NCBI GenBank assembly: GCA_012033595.1 | Contig: JAAUQL010000059.1 | Location: forward strand, 1 to 37,613 | Origin: Cyclobacteriaceae bacterium | Lineage (GTDB): Bacteria > Bacteroidota > Bacteroidia > Cytophagales > Cyclobacteriaceae | Length of the DNA: 37,613 bases | Reading direction: 5' to 3' | Shown: positions 9,311-19,350 of the stretch, piece by piece | Layout of the letters: each line of letters begins with the position of its first letter | How positions within the stretch are numbered: the stretch's first letter is position 1 | Position numbers and translations under genes: made by a program | Notes under the pieces: generated by a model | Databases searched by the model: none | Told to the model about the DNA's origin: nothing | What the model saw: only the letters and a program-made list of their open reading frames with translations

Positions 9311-9427
9311 TCCTTACCTTGCCATCCACCCTAAGCGCTACCTTGCCACAAGTTTATAGAAAATATTTTTAACGACCGTGGGGGTTGAGGCCTTCTTTAG
9401 TGTTATTAACAATCGAAGTCAATAGCA

Positions 9428-10459
9428 ATGAACGAAGAATCACCTTACATCCTTATTTCCGCTTTTTTAAGCGGTGAAGCCAATGCCGATGAAATAAATG
9501 AGCTGAGGCTATGGCTGGCACATTCGGAACAAAATAGAAGGGAGTTTGAAGGGATGAAGTCAGTGTGGGAGTCGATATCCATAGATCATGGTTCGATCAA
9601 CTTGGATGCGCTGTTCGTAAAGAGCCAAAAAGAAATTGCTCAACATGAGCAAAGGTCTTTTGAGGGGAGAAAAAAAATCAGGCGTTTCAAAATTCCGTAT
9701 TTGCTCAAAATCGCCGCCGCTGTGTCAGTGGTCATTTCCTCGTTTATTGTAATACGTGAATTGGTATCACCTTTTCAGGCGTCAGTCCAGCCAACTGAGG
9801 TCAAAACTATGATAAAGGAGAATCCGGCGGGCATCAAAACACAAATCGTGTTGCCCGATAGCTCCATCGTTCATCTTAATTCAGAAAGCCAGCTACGCTA
9901 TACGTCAAATTTTGGTTCGGCCAATCGGGAACTGTTTTTGGAAGGTGAGGCATTTTTTGTGGTGAAAAAACACAATGATTTGCCATTTAAAGTGCACTCA
10001 GCAGGAAAAATCGTGGAGGCACATGGCACTGAGTTCAACGTGAAGGCGCTGCCGAATGAACAAGAAATCCGCATTGCCCTGGTAGAGGGAGTAGTAAGCG
10101 TGGTGAATGAGCAAAATAAAGCGGGGCAAGACGCTATGGTGGTGCTGAAGCCGGGCGAAATGCTATATGCAAATCTGAAATCTGGCAAACAAAGCATAAG
10201 CAGTCTGAACATGGACGAACTGCTTTGGAGACAGGGCATCATTCATTTCAAAAATGCCTCAATGGATGAGGTTGTGCAAGAGTTGGAAAGATGGTTCGGA
10301 GTCAAATTTCTCATCAAGGGAAACATGACAAAAGATTGGAACTATACCGGTGAATTTGCCAATGAAAGCCTGGAGAACATTCTCAATAGCATTGGATATT
10401 CAAAAAAATTCTATTTCGATATTGATCAGACTAAAGTATATGTGAAACCTAAAGATTGA
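9428..10459 (+). CDS. FecR-family anti-sigma factor
   Basis: A 343-residue inner-membrane protein. The cytoplasmic N-terminus (residues 1-85) contains the sigma-binding pattern around SAFLSGEANADEINELRLWL and WLAHSEQNRREF. A membrane helix spans ~92-109 (LLKIAAAVSVVISSFIVI). The periplasmic FecR domain (~135-235; VLPDSSIVHLNSESQLRY, LEGEAFFVVKK, AHGTEFNVKA, VEGVVSV) is followed by a C-terminal DUF4974-type STN-like domain (~275-340; MDELLWRQGIIHFKNASMD). It should hold the upstream ECF sigma factor until SusC signals substrate. Start ATG 9428. The unit is intact. Confidence 0.92.
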   Translation: MNEESPYILISAFLSGEANADEINELRLWLAHSEQNRREFEGMKSVWESISIDHGSINLDALFVKSQKEIAQHEQRSFEGRKKIRRFKIPYLLKIAAAVSVVISSFIVIRELVSPFQASVQPTEVKTMIKENPAGIKTQIVLPDSSIVHLNSESQLRYTSNFGSANRELFLEGEAFFVVKKHNDLPFKVHSAGKIVEAHGTEFNVKALPNEQEIRIALVEGVVSVVNEQNKAGQDAMVVLKPGEMLYANLKSGKQSISSLNMDELLWRQGIIHFKNASMDEVVQELERWFGVKFLIKGNMTKDWNYTGEFANESLENILNSIGYSKKFYFDIDQTKVYVKPKD

Positions 10460-10503
10460 AATTATGGATTGACCTAAACAAAATACAATCGCTGTAACAT
10501 AAA

Positions 10504-10548
10504 AAAACCTTGGCTAACGGACGGCTAAATCAATTAATCCAAGGTTTT
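10504..10548 (+). promoter_or_regulatory. Inverted repeat between fecR and susC (terminator/attenuator-like)
   Basis: The arms AAAACCTTGG (10504-10513) and CCAAGGTTTT (10539-10548) pair perfectly around a 25-nt loop. The A-run before and T-run after make it look like a bidirectional terminator. It lies 45 bases after fecR and 32 before the susC start, so it could separate regulatory from structural transcription. Only the symmetry is observed; activity is inferred. Confidence 0.5.
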
Positions 10549-10579
10549 CGAAAACTGTATTAACAATAAACTTAAAATT

Positions 10580-13500
10580 ATGAAAAAAAATCTATTTAGG
10601 CATTTAATCATGTTCTCAAAATTAGCTTTGTATGGATTCCTGGTGCAGCTTATTAGCTTTAACACGCTGCTTGCTACCAAATCGGATGCGTAGGAAGCGG
10701 TGAGTGTAAAAGAGATTTATCTCGAAATGGTCTCACATGAAATGAGCATTGTCGAGGCTTTCAACTTTATTGAGTCTAAAACTGATTTGAAGATCAATTA
10801 TGATGAAAAAGACATCGACACCAACCTGCGGATAATATCAGCTGGTGGAAAAAGCACAGTTGAAAAATTGCTCCTCAATATTTCTGAGGTATCAAACCTG
10901 CGATTTCGGCAGGTCAATCTTAGTATCAATGTCTTAAAAAACCATTCTAGCTTCGACAGCCAATTGCTCGAAGTGGTAATTGATGGCCTGACTATATCGG
11001 GCAAAGTCACTTCTATAGTAGATGGTGAGGGACTTCCGGGTGTCAACGTATTGATCAAAGACACCGGACAGGGAACAGTAACAGACATCGATGGCAACTA
11101 TGTGCTGGAAGTACCATCGGAAGAAGCCATTTTGGTGTTTAGTTCGGTCGGTTATGTGAAAGAAGAAGTACGGGTGGGTGATCAAACCATGATCAACATA
11201 GCCCTTGTGGAAGACATTCAGGCTTTGTCGGAAATAGTAGTAGTAGGGTATGGAACACAGCAAAAAGTAAATGTAACCGGATCTATTGCTTCGTTAAAGG
11301 GCAAAGAAATCACAGAGGTGCCCACATCAAACATTGCCAATTCGCTGACTGGTAGAATGGCCGGTGTAGTGGTAATGAACAGAAGCGGAGAGCCTGGACG
11401 AGATGGTGCCGACATCGCCATAAGAGGCTTTGGCAAACCCCTGACCCTGGTAGATGGTGTTGAAGCGGATTTTACCCGTCTTGATCCAAATGACATCGAA
11501 AATATATCTGTGCTCAAAGATGCCTCTGCGGCCATCTACGGTGCACGGGCTGGCAATGGCGTAATATTGGTTACCACCAAAAGAGGAAGTAGTGGCAAAC
11601 CAACTATAAGACTTACAGGGGGGTACGGCCTTCAAGGTTCAACCATTTATCCGGAGTATGTGAATTACGCTGAATATATGGAACTGACCAATGACTATAA
11701 CCCGGGTTCATACTCGAGTGAAGAAATAGAAGCTTATAGATCTGGCGATAAAGAAAGTTATGATTGGTACGATGCCACTTTCAGGAAAACTGCACCCATC
11801 ATGAGAACCAATGTGAATGTAAACGGTGGTACAGAAAGCACAAAATACTTTATTTCCTATGGTTTTCTGAATCAGGAAAGTGTGTTGAGAAGCAACGATA
11901 CCAACTTCAAGCAACACAATGTACGCTCCAATTTAAATATTGAATTGAGCAAAGCCTTTGAGGTAAGGCTGGATATGGCTTTTCGCAATGAGAACAGCAC
12001 TTACCCTAACGCAAGCATGGAGAACATTATGACCCATGTGGCTTTTGCCAATCCTAGATATGCCACTGTGTATCCCGATGCCTCCAAGCCCTCTCATAAT
12101 GGCTATTCACTGGTAGGGCCAAACTACCTTTCAAGCCAAAGTTTGACAGGCTACAGGGACTATCAATATAAAAATACCAGTGTAAACGCTGCCATCAATT
12201 ATAAAGCCCCCTTTTTGGAAGGACTGACCGGCAGGGCCTTTCTCAATTATATGTATGACGACACCCGTCAAAAGAACTGGAGGAAAGATTATAATTTTTA
12301 TGATTATGATGCAGGAACAGATATCTATTCAGAACGTACGGGAGTGTCCAAAGATGGCATCACGCTCAACGAGTATTTTTGGAGAAACCATCAGACTACG
12401 GCTCAATTTTCTATAAACTACGAGCAAGAATTTGGCAAGCACAGTGTCAAATCGTTGTTGATGAACGAGATAATAGAAATGGGGAGTTTCAATAATAGGG
12501 CTGGCCGCCAAAGTTTTACCAATTCTGCGGTAGATCAAATATTTGCCAGCTCAGCAGAAACGCAGTTTACTGAGGGTTCAGCCTGGCAAGATGCCAGAGT
12601 ATCTTATATCGGACGTTTCAATTACGAATACGACCAGCGATACCTTTTTGAATTCACCTTTAGAAACGATGCCTCTCCCAGGTTTCATAAAGATTACAGA
12701 TGGGGCTTCTTCCCAAGCTTTTTGGCTGGATGGCGTGTGTCTGAGGAAAGCTTCATGAAAAACCAAAACCTTATCCAACACTTAAAGCTTAGGCTCTCTT
12801 ATGGCGAATCGGGTTACGATGCTTATGACAATATGTACTTCAACTACATCTCCGGATACCGCTATGGTCCTGCCCAAATTGTAGATGGCAAAGCCATTCC
12901 TACGGTAGAAACCACAGGTCTGGCAAATGAGCAAGCCACCTGGGAAAGGATGACCATTTACAATGCCGGTGTCGATGTTGATTTTACCGATCGTATTTTG
13001 TGGGCCGAGCTCGACGTATTCTACCGATACCGGGATGGAATGCTAGGTCAGCGTTCGCTTTCATTGCCTTCTACCTTTGGGGCCGAACTCCCCTATGAAA
13101 ATATCAACTCACAAAACAGCCGTGGATTCGAAATTGTCCTGGGTCATGACAACAGGCTCGACAATGGTTTGAGTTATAATATTTCAGGTAATTTTTCCTA
13201 TGCACGGGCCAAATGGGATCACTTTGACGAAGCACAATTTGCAGATGAAGACAATAAGGAAAGATATCAATTGTCTGGTCAATGGGTCAATCGATATTTT
13301 GGATACAAATCGCTTGGCTTATTTACCTCTCAAGAGGAAATTGATGCCTATTGGGTCGATCAGGATGGAGACAATGGCAATGGCATCAACCATAATATTA
13401 TGCCTGGCGATGTCAAATATTTTGATTACAACGGGGATAGCCTCATCAATGAGCTAGACAAGCACCCGATAGGCAAAAGCAACATTCCAGAGATTTTCTT

Positions 13501-13969
13501 TGGGGTTTCTGCCGGTTTAGAATGGAAAGGATTCGACTTTTCCATGCTTTGGCAAGGCGCATCCGGGTTCAACGTGGCATTTAGTGCCGAGGCACAACAA
13601 CCATTTTATAACAATGCTACACCTTTGAATATATTCATGGACAGGTGGACTCCTGAGAACAATGATGCCAATGCCCGATTTCCAAGAACAGTTGGTGCAG
13701 ATGGAAGCGACAACAATTATAAAGCTTCCACTTTTTGGTTGCAGGATGCTTCTTATCTCAGGTTGAAAAATGTAACCCTGGGATATACTGTTCCGACAAG
13801 TCTTAGCTCACGCGTCAGACTACAGTCTGTTCGAGTTTATATCACCGGACAAAATTTAGTGACTTTTACGGGCGTAGATCCTTACGATCCGGAAACACCT
13901 ACTTCAGGACGGGGATGGGATTATCCCCAACAACGGACTGCCATGATGGGCGCAATTATCTCATTCTAA
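10580..13969 (+). CDS. SusC-family TonB-dependent receptor with STN domain (in-frame TAG at codon 38)
   Basis: Outer-membrane TonB-dependent glycan importer. ATG 10580 gives a signal-peptide region (MKKNLFRHLIMFSKLALYGF...), then TAG at 10691-10693 interrupts codon 38, in the same frame as the rest; family members commonly have Gln there (KSDAQ...), so CAG to TAG is the simplest change. After it come an STN domain (~42-115), a CarboxypepD_reg-like domain (~130-205; TISGKVTSI, GTVTDIDGNY, SSVGYVKEEV), the SusC signature VVVGYGTQ (~215), a plug domain (SIASLKGKEI, GRMAGVVV, VLKDASAAIYGARAGNGVILVTTK) and a 22-strand-type barrel ending with aromatic residue F (ISF), 1129 residues in all. The STN domain plus upstream sigma/FecR indicates inducible control. 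If the stop is real, an internal start (10700) would lack the signal peptide. Confidence 0.93.
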
Positions 13970-14018
13970 ATTTGTAGGGACTAATCAAATAAAAGTACAT
14001 CATTAAAGAATTATAGCA

Positions 14019-15874
14019 ATGAATAAAATATTTAAAATTACCATAATAATGCTCCTGACTGCGGCCTTCATGGGATGCGAGGACTTATTGGATCGTGAGC
14101 CGCTCGATATCATAAGCGATGAAGCGGTGTGGAGCGATCCGGATCTGATATTGGGCAATTTGTTGGGTATGTACGACAAAGCGCCGACAAGGAGAGATTT
14201 CCACGGTGGTTTTCCATGGGGAGGCGCCTGGGACGATGGGAATGCTGAAGGTGCACACGAACCTGGTTTTTACACCACTTATTCAGATGAAGCCAGAGCA
14301 GGATACAACTGGGTGGGTTCAATAAATAATAACCTCAACGGCCTGGACAGAAGTAATAATGAACTCAGCTATTGGAACTATGACCTGATCCGCGATTGCA
14401 ACGTGCTGATTACAAGGATCGACAATGGCAACCTGGATGATGCTAAAAGAGAGCAGTTCAAAGGTGAGGCACGTTTCATCAGAGCCCTGGTTTACTTTGA
14501 GCTGGTAAAGCGATATGGCGGGGTACCACTGATTACCGTGGTTCAAGATCAGACTACACCGCTGGATGAATTGTATCCCGAAAGAAACAAGGAAAAGGAA
14601 ATTTATGACTTTATTATCGATGAGTGCAACGACATTGCAGGGTATCTGCCTGACAGAAATCAGGTAGGGCGAGCTGATAAATATACCGCGCTGGCATTGC
14701 TTTCGCGCGCAGCGCTTTATGCAGGGAGTATAGCTAAGTACGGCACTGTTCAACTTGACGGATTGTTGGGGATTGATGCCAATCCTGATACTTATTTTCA
14801 AAAAAGCCTCGATGCCTCCAACACTATCGTGTCGGAAGGAGGCTATGCGCTGTACGAAAGGTATGACGATAAAGCTGAAAATTACAGGCAATTGTTCCTC
14901 GATGACAACAATGCAGAGGTAATCTTAAGCGGGCATTCGATGGTGTTTCCAAAGGGCATAGCTTCAATTATTTTAATGTATTGCAGGGTTATGGCGCTGG
15001 TTGGGGGTCGTATGTGCAACCGACGGTCAATTTGGTCGATGCGTATGATTATGTCGATGGTAGCGACGGGACTATAGATTGGGAAAATGCCACTGGTTCT
15101 TTGTCACAAGTCCTCAAAAACAAGGATCCACGCTTGCACGCTTCTTTATATTTTCAGGGAATGGCCTACCCGGGAGCTGCTGTCACAGACAGTGTAAAAA
15201 CCTACATTGTTAATGGAGACCCTGACGGTGATGGCACTTATGTTTTGTTGGACAGCAATCCTCAGGGTTATACCAATTGGGGCGATTTAAACGGCGATGG
15301 GGTAGATGATTTAATTCAGAATACTGGCAAAAACAGTGTCCCTACGGCTGTTGATGGGGCCTACACTGGTTTTTTCATCAGAAAATTCATCAAGGATTCC
15401 GAAGTCAGGGCAGATGCATGGCAGTCGTCAACCGATTGGTATGAGTTTCGATTGGGCGAAATATTGCTCAACCAGGCAGAAGCTGCCATAGAGTTAGGTA
15501 ATAGCGGTCTGGCATTGGAGGCGGTCAACAAAATCAGAAAACGTGCCGCAGTAGCTGAAAAAACATCCATTACCTTAGATGAAGTGAGAGCAGAACGACG
15601 CGTGGAGCTGGCCTTTGAAGCTCACAGAATCTGGGACGTGAGAAGGTGGCGAATCGCCGAAGATGTGCTAAATGAGGTGATGTATGGAATACAAGTAATC
15701 TGGAAACTGCCCGACAACACTTATTCATATATTAAGTATGGTGCAGATACCCGTCAGAATGATGGCTTTGAGGCCAACACGGCACGCTACTTTCCTGATA
15801 GAATGTATTATTTGCCATATGGTGAAGACAGAATAAACAACAACCCCAACCTGACAGAAAATATAGGGTACTAA
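14019..15874 (+). CDS. SusD/RagB-family outer-membrane glycan-binding lipoprotein (frameshifted)
   Basis: Lid protein that sits on SusC and captures glycan at the cell surface. ATG 14019 gives a lipoprotein signal with Cys20 (LLTAAFMGC) and the SusD start EDLLDREPLD. TPR-type helical elements follow (EARFIRALVYFELVKRYGG, ALLSRAALYAG). The first frame closes at 15077 and the second, visible from 14981, continues through the typical C-terminal EFRLGEILLNQAEAAIELG, NKIRKRAAV, VRAERRVELAFEAHRIWDVRRW and ends at TAA 15874. One base added at TT 14925-14926 joins them (EVILKRAFDGVSKGHSFNY) into 618 residues, a normal length. The gene begins 49 bases after susC. Identity is certain; the lesion is probably a sequencing error. 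Confidence 0.93.
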
Positions 15875-15889
15875 TATATATTGTATAAG

Positions 15890-15924
15890 ACCTCAGTGGA
15901 TTTCAACACGCAAATCCCTGAGGT
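15890..15924 (+). promoter_or_regulatory. Hairpin between susD and the first GH5 gene
   Basis: The arms ACCTCA-GGATTT (15890-15903) and AAATCC-TGAGGT (15912-15924) pair with a small mismatch around an 8-nt loop, followed by TTT and AT-rich sequence. It may be a weak terminator, an attenuator lowering expression of downstream genes relative to susCD, or an mRNA stabiliser. Confidence 0.45.
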
Positions 15925-15953
15925 TTTAGATTTATTTAAATAGCCAGGATAAA

Positions 15954-17165
15954 ATGAAAACTTCTTATTTAAAAAATTTCGTGTTGCTCTTAGTTGTGTT
16001 TTGCAGTCTATGCTTATTGACCAGTTGCGACAAGAGTTCCGATGTAAGTCCGACTGAAGAAGAAGAAGAGGAGGAGGAAATCGTAGAGCAAGTAAAGCCT
16101 TTGGCTCAGTTGCCAGAAATCAGAAAGACAAGATTAAGTAAAGGGCTCAATCTGGCACATTGGTTTGCCCAGCAAGAAAATGGTGATTTGAGCAAGAATT
16201 ATATCCAATCGAGGTTTCAAGACAATGACTTTGAATTTATCAAAAATTCAGGCTTTACCTATGTAAGGCTTTCTGTTGACGAGCGCATTTTGTTTATAGA
16301 TCCAAATCTGCTCAAAACCGAATACCTTCAGGTTTTGGATGGTTATATTCAGAAATTTATCGATGCCGAAATTGCCGTTTTGTTTGATTTTCATCCCACG
16401 GAATCCTTCAAAGAAAATGTTCACGCTACTGCTGCTACTGCCAGCAATGTGAAAATATTTTGGGGTAAACTCGCTGCACACCTCAGTAAATTTGATGCCG
16501 ATTATCTCTATTTGGAGGTGATGAACGAGCCTTCAGCAGTTTTGGCGAAAGACTGGAACGATGTGCAGAAGCTTTGGGTGGCAGAAATCAGGAAAAATGC
16601 CCCGGCACATACTATTGTTGTTGATGGAAATCTGCGCATTACCAAAGACAACTGGGATGGCATAGCGGCACTGACTTCAATAGAACCTTTCGCTGATAAA
16701 AATATCGTGTACAATCTTCATTTATATGAACCCTTTGCTTTTACTCATCAGGGTGCGACCTGGGGATGGGAAGTAGCTCAATATACCACTGGTTTAGAGT
16801 ATCCCATGAACGAGGCAAACTGCCTGGAAATAAAAAGCAAACACTCAAGCAAAATAGAGGTAGGCTGGGCAATGGATGACTATATAAAGCAGGCTTGGAA
16901 CAAGGACAGGTTGAAAGCTTATATACAGCCAATAGCCGATTGGTCTGCCAAACACAATGTTTATATCACGGTGAATGAATTTGGCGCTTATTACTATGCT
17001 GAAAACGAAGGTAAACTGGCCTACCTCAGAGATATGAGGGAAATAATGGAGGAGAAGAAATTAGGCTGGGCAGTTTGGGAATATGATGCGGGCTTTTCCA
17101 TTGTAGAAAAAGCGGGAGGCACCATCTCTTTTAAATCCGGAATGAAAAGTGCGTTGGGCCTATAA
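15954..17165 (+). CDS. GH5-family glycoside hydrolase lipoprotein (beta-glucanase/mannanase type)
   Basis: A 403-residue surface lipoprotein: signal with Cys25 (LLTSC), an acidic linker containing eight Glu in a row (residues ~35-42), then a (beta/alpha)8 clan-A hydrolase. Seen: RLSKGLNLAHWF at the barrel start, GFTYVRLSVDE (conserved Arg of strand 3), acid/base Glu192 in LEVMNEPSA, HLYEPFAFTHQG, and nucleophile Glu342 in VNEFGAYY, with the substrate-stacking Trp in WAVWEYD. GH5 enzymes hydrolyse beta-1,4-, beta-1,3- or beta-mannosidic links by retention; which applies here cannot be read from the sequence. Being fourth in the sigma-FecR-SusC-SusD series, it probably makes the first cut outside the cell. 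No damage is visible. Confidence 0.88.
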   Translation: MKTSYLKNFVLLLVVFCSLCLLTSCDKSSDVSPTEEEEEEEEIVEQVKPLAQLPEIRKTRLSKGLNLAHWFAQQENGDLSKNYIQSRFQDNDFEFIKNSGFTYVRLSVDERILFIDPNLLKTEYLQVLDGYIQKFIDAEIAVLFDFHPTESFKENVHATAATASNVKIFWGKLAAHLSKFDADYLYLEVMNEPSAVLAKDWNDVQKLWVAEIRKNAPAHTIVVDGNLRITKDNWDGIAALTSIEPFADKNIVYNLHLYEPFAFTHQGATWGWEVAQYTTGLEYPMNEANCLEIKSKHSSKIEVGWAMDDYIKQAWNKDRLKAYIQPIADWSAKHNVYITVNEFGAYYYAENEGKLAYLRDMREIMEEKKLGWAVWEYDAGFSIVEKAGGTISFKSGMKSALGL

Positions 17166-17252
17166 TGCTCAACGGCAATTTGCATCTTTCGGGAAGAATA
17201 ATTCAATACCACATACCCGTTCAATTGGACAATAATTAAAAAATTAACGAAA

Positions 17253-18152
17253 ATGAAAAAACTAAATAGATATACCGCAATTGTTTTATTTTTTGTTGCC
17301 ATGCTCTTTGCGAGTTGTGACAAAGGCATCGAATACGATCTGATGCCTGATAACCTTGTAGCCGACATTGAAGTAAATTCTCCTCCTGATAAGATGGAGT
17401 TTTATGAAGGCGACATACTCGATTTATCAGGCTTTTCTATCATCATTACGTTTGAAGATGGAAGCTCAAAAATAGTGGAACCTGATAAATTTGAGAAAAA
17501 CCGGATAAGAGCCACACCAGCCAATGGCTCGGCTTTGACACTTGATATTGATAAAATTACCTTTACCCATTTGACCTCTAAAAGCACCTGCGAACAAAGT
17601 ATTTCTGTAGTAGAGGCGCCATTTAGTCCAGAGGCAATGCCATGGCCCGGCAGCTGGGGTGACAATGGCGTGTACATGATTTCAAACTTTGTAGGTGTCA
17701 ACGATGCGACCTCTGGCAATGCCAACAACAGCTTGGTGGGCGGTGCATGGGTATGGGCAGGCGGTGACCTTAAGACGATGAGTGTAGATCATCTTCTTGA
17801 ATACAGCTTCCTCAAGTTGGAATATGGAAATATGAACAACGGTTGGGGCGCATGGATGTTTGGTGGAGGCATGAACCTTACCGGCCAGGCACAAGATTAC
17901 AAATATGTTGTGGAATTGAGGGGCGAAGGCAGATGGCTGCTCCAACTGGTCACGGGTGCCGATGTTCACTTTTCTTATGCATTAGATATTGCTGAGGCTG
18001 ACGGATGGCAACTGCTAGAAATCCCATTTACAGATTTTGGTTCTTTTGATGTCACCACCATCGGAACCACAAAAATTTCGGTGGAAAATGGAGTCACAAA
18101 AGATGGAGATTTTATCCATGCTACCAATATCAGGTTTGTAAAAGCAAACTAA
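17253..18152 (+). CDS. Putative surface glycan-binding lipoprotein of the PUL (Ig-like plus beta-sandwich domain)
   Basis: A 299-residue lipoprotein with Cys22 (MLFASC) followed by acidic residues, in the place where PULs usually encode a surface glycan-binding protein (SGBP/SusE-position). Residues ~35-125 resemble a bacterial Ig-like fold of the type found in cell-surface proteins (PPDKMEFYEGDILDLSGF, ITFEDGSS). Residues ~130-299 form a Trp/Gly-rich beta domain (WPGSWGDNGVYM, GGAWVWAGGD, GWGAWMFGGGMNL) ending in a typical carbohydrate-binding-module strand pattern (WQLLEIPFTDFGSF, IHATNIRFVKA). No catalytic motif is visible. A binding role is inferred from context and composition. It is followed by a strong terminator, so it closes the PUL transcript. 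Confidence 0.75.
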   Translation: MKKLNRYTAIVLFFVAMLFASCDKGIEYDLMPDNLVADIEVNSPPDKMEFYEGDILDLSGFSIIITFEDGSSKIVEPDKFEKNRIRATPANGSALTLDIDKITFTHLTSKSTCEQSISVVEAPFSPEAMPWPGSWGDNGVYMISNFVGVNDATSGNANNSLVGGAWVWAGGDLKTMSVDHLLEYSFLKLEYGNMNNGWGAWMFGGGMNLTGQAQDYKYVVELRGEGRWLLQLVTGADVHFSYALDIAEADGWQLLEIPFTDFGSFDVTTIGTTKISVENGVTKDGDFIHATNIRFVKAN

Positions 18153-18172
18153 AGTTTAGCGTGTTTGACCAG

Positions 18173-18214
18173 GCGCCTTGAAATTGATGCAAATCTTTTT
18201 CAAGGCGCTTTTTT
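18173..18214 (+). terminator. Strong intrinsic terminator closing the sigma/SusCD/GH5 transcript
   Basis: An 11-bp perfect stem GCGCCTTGAAA (18173-18183) / TTTCAAGGCGC (18198-18208), 14-nt loop, then TTTTTT to 18214. Confidence 0.9.
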
Positions 18215-18591
18215 ATTTGATCAGTCCTTATTCACAATCGGATAGGTTGATTTTATAAATAGATTTTGCTGACTTCATCGGCATACACTGCATCTGTTGG
18301 TCTGGATTTTCTGATCAAGACTTGGGAGAGCCTGCCGAATAGCTCCAATCAGGTTTAATCATTCAAAAAAATATTACGTTCTTAAACAATCTTCTATCTC
18401 TCCCCTGCGCCATCCGTTTTACTTGCTGGGACAAAAATAAAGATTAAACAACGCTTCCAGGCACTTCCCCACGTACCCCCGCAGTTTTGTCAGGCCTGTG
18501 CTCATTTTCCCCTGGCTTAGTCATTCATAATAATATACGTACATACACTAACCCTACGTATAATAGCCACTACAAGATGATAAGCTCACAA
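18215..18591. other. Intergenic stretch without a convincing gene
   Basis: Between the PUL terminator and the HAD gene end. No family-recognisable gene is seen. On the minus strand two short open stretches stand out: 18253-18348 (31 codons ending RPTDAVYADEVSKIYL) and about 18420-18510 (starting MSTGLTKLRGYVG). They could be the worn remains of a former gene, or chance. Confidence 0.35.
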
Positions 18592-19245
18592 TCAGCCAAG
18601 CTGCTGAATCAATTCCGGCGTGATGTGCCTCATATCCGACACTACTATATCTGCGCCACTAAGATCCTGTCGACCCGTACCGGCATTTGCATATCCAATA
18701 CAATGCATTCCGGCTCTTTTAGCGGCCTTGACGCCATTTGCTGAGTCTTCTATCACCAGGCAATTGTCTGGCGCTGAACCGGACTGTCGAGCTGCATTCA
18801 AAAAAATCTCCGGTTCCGGTTTAGATTTAGATACTTCATCACCTCCGATCCGGTGGGTAAAAAATGCCTGCAACTGAAAAAAATCAAGCACCTTGTCCAC
18901 GGTGGGTCTGGTGGCCGACGAGGCTACCTGTAGTATGTATTTTTGCCGGTGAAGCAATGTGATCAATTCCAATACGCCCAGCACCAAAGGCACCCTTTGC
19001 TGATCCAAAGCCTCCCAGTATCGCTGTCGTCCGTATAGCAACAATTCCTCAGGTGACTTAGCCAAGGTATGCCTGGACCTGATCAAACTCCACATGTCGT
19101 TGGACGAGGTGCCCACAAAACTGCGATGTTCTTCTTCACTTATCTCCAAACCCAATTCATGAAACATTTGCCATTCCAACTGTTGGTGGATGGGTTCACT
19201 GTCGATGATGACGCCATCCATATCGAAAATTACTGTACGTATCAT
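18592..19245 (-). CDS. HAD-superfamily hydrolase, beta-phosphoglucomutase/phosphatase-like
   Basis: A 217-residue cytoplasmic HAD protein of the subfamily with a helical cap (C1). Motif I is FDMDGVIIDSEP (nucleophile Asp8, general acid Asp10), the cap contains SFVGTSSNDMW, motif II is QVASSATRPTV, motif III Lys is in DEVSKSKPEPEIFLNAA, and motif IV is CLVIEDSANGVKAAKRAGM. This pattern is shared by beta-phosphoglucomutases and sugar-phosphate phosphatases; the substrate cannot be decided. Its place between the two GH5 genes makes a role in handling sugar phosphates from the imported glycan plausible but unproven. Start ATG 19245 gives the normal N-terminus MIRTVIFDMDG. The opposite-strand reading 19069-19842 is a shadow. 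Confidence 0.88.
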   Translation of the reverse strand: MIRTVIFDMDGVIIDSEPIHQQLEWQMFHELGLEISEEEHRSFVGTSSNDMWSLIRSRHTLAKSPEELLLYGRQRYWEALDQQRVPLVLGVLELITLLHRQKYILQVASSATRPTVDKVLDFFQLQAFFTHRIGGDEVSKSKPEPEIFLNAARQSGSAPDNCLVIEDSANGVKAAKRAGMHCIGYANAGTGRQDLSGADIVVSDMRHITPELIQQLG

Positions 19246-19350
19246 GAAGCAAAAATAAGGATTGTAGCAGCCACATTACAAGATTCAATGGTCTTCTGTA
19301 GTCGATTAACGGTTTTCACAATTCGAATGTATTGTAGTGGTCAGGATGCA

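Noticed and set aside
14110-14891. Long minus-strand ORFs inside susD
   Set aside because: Shadows of a well-identified susD; products are low-complexity and unlike known proteins.
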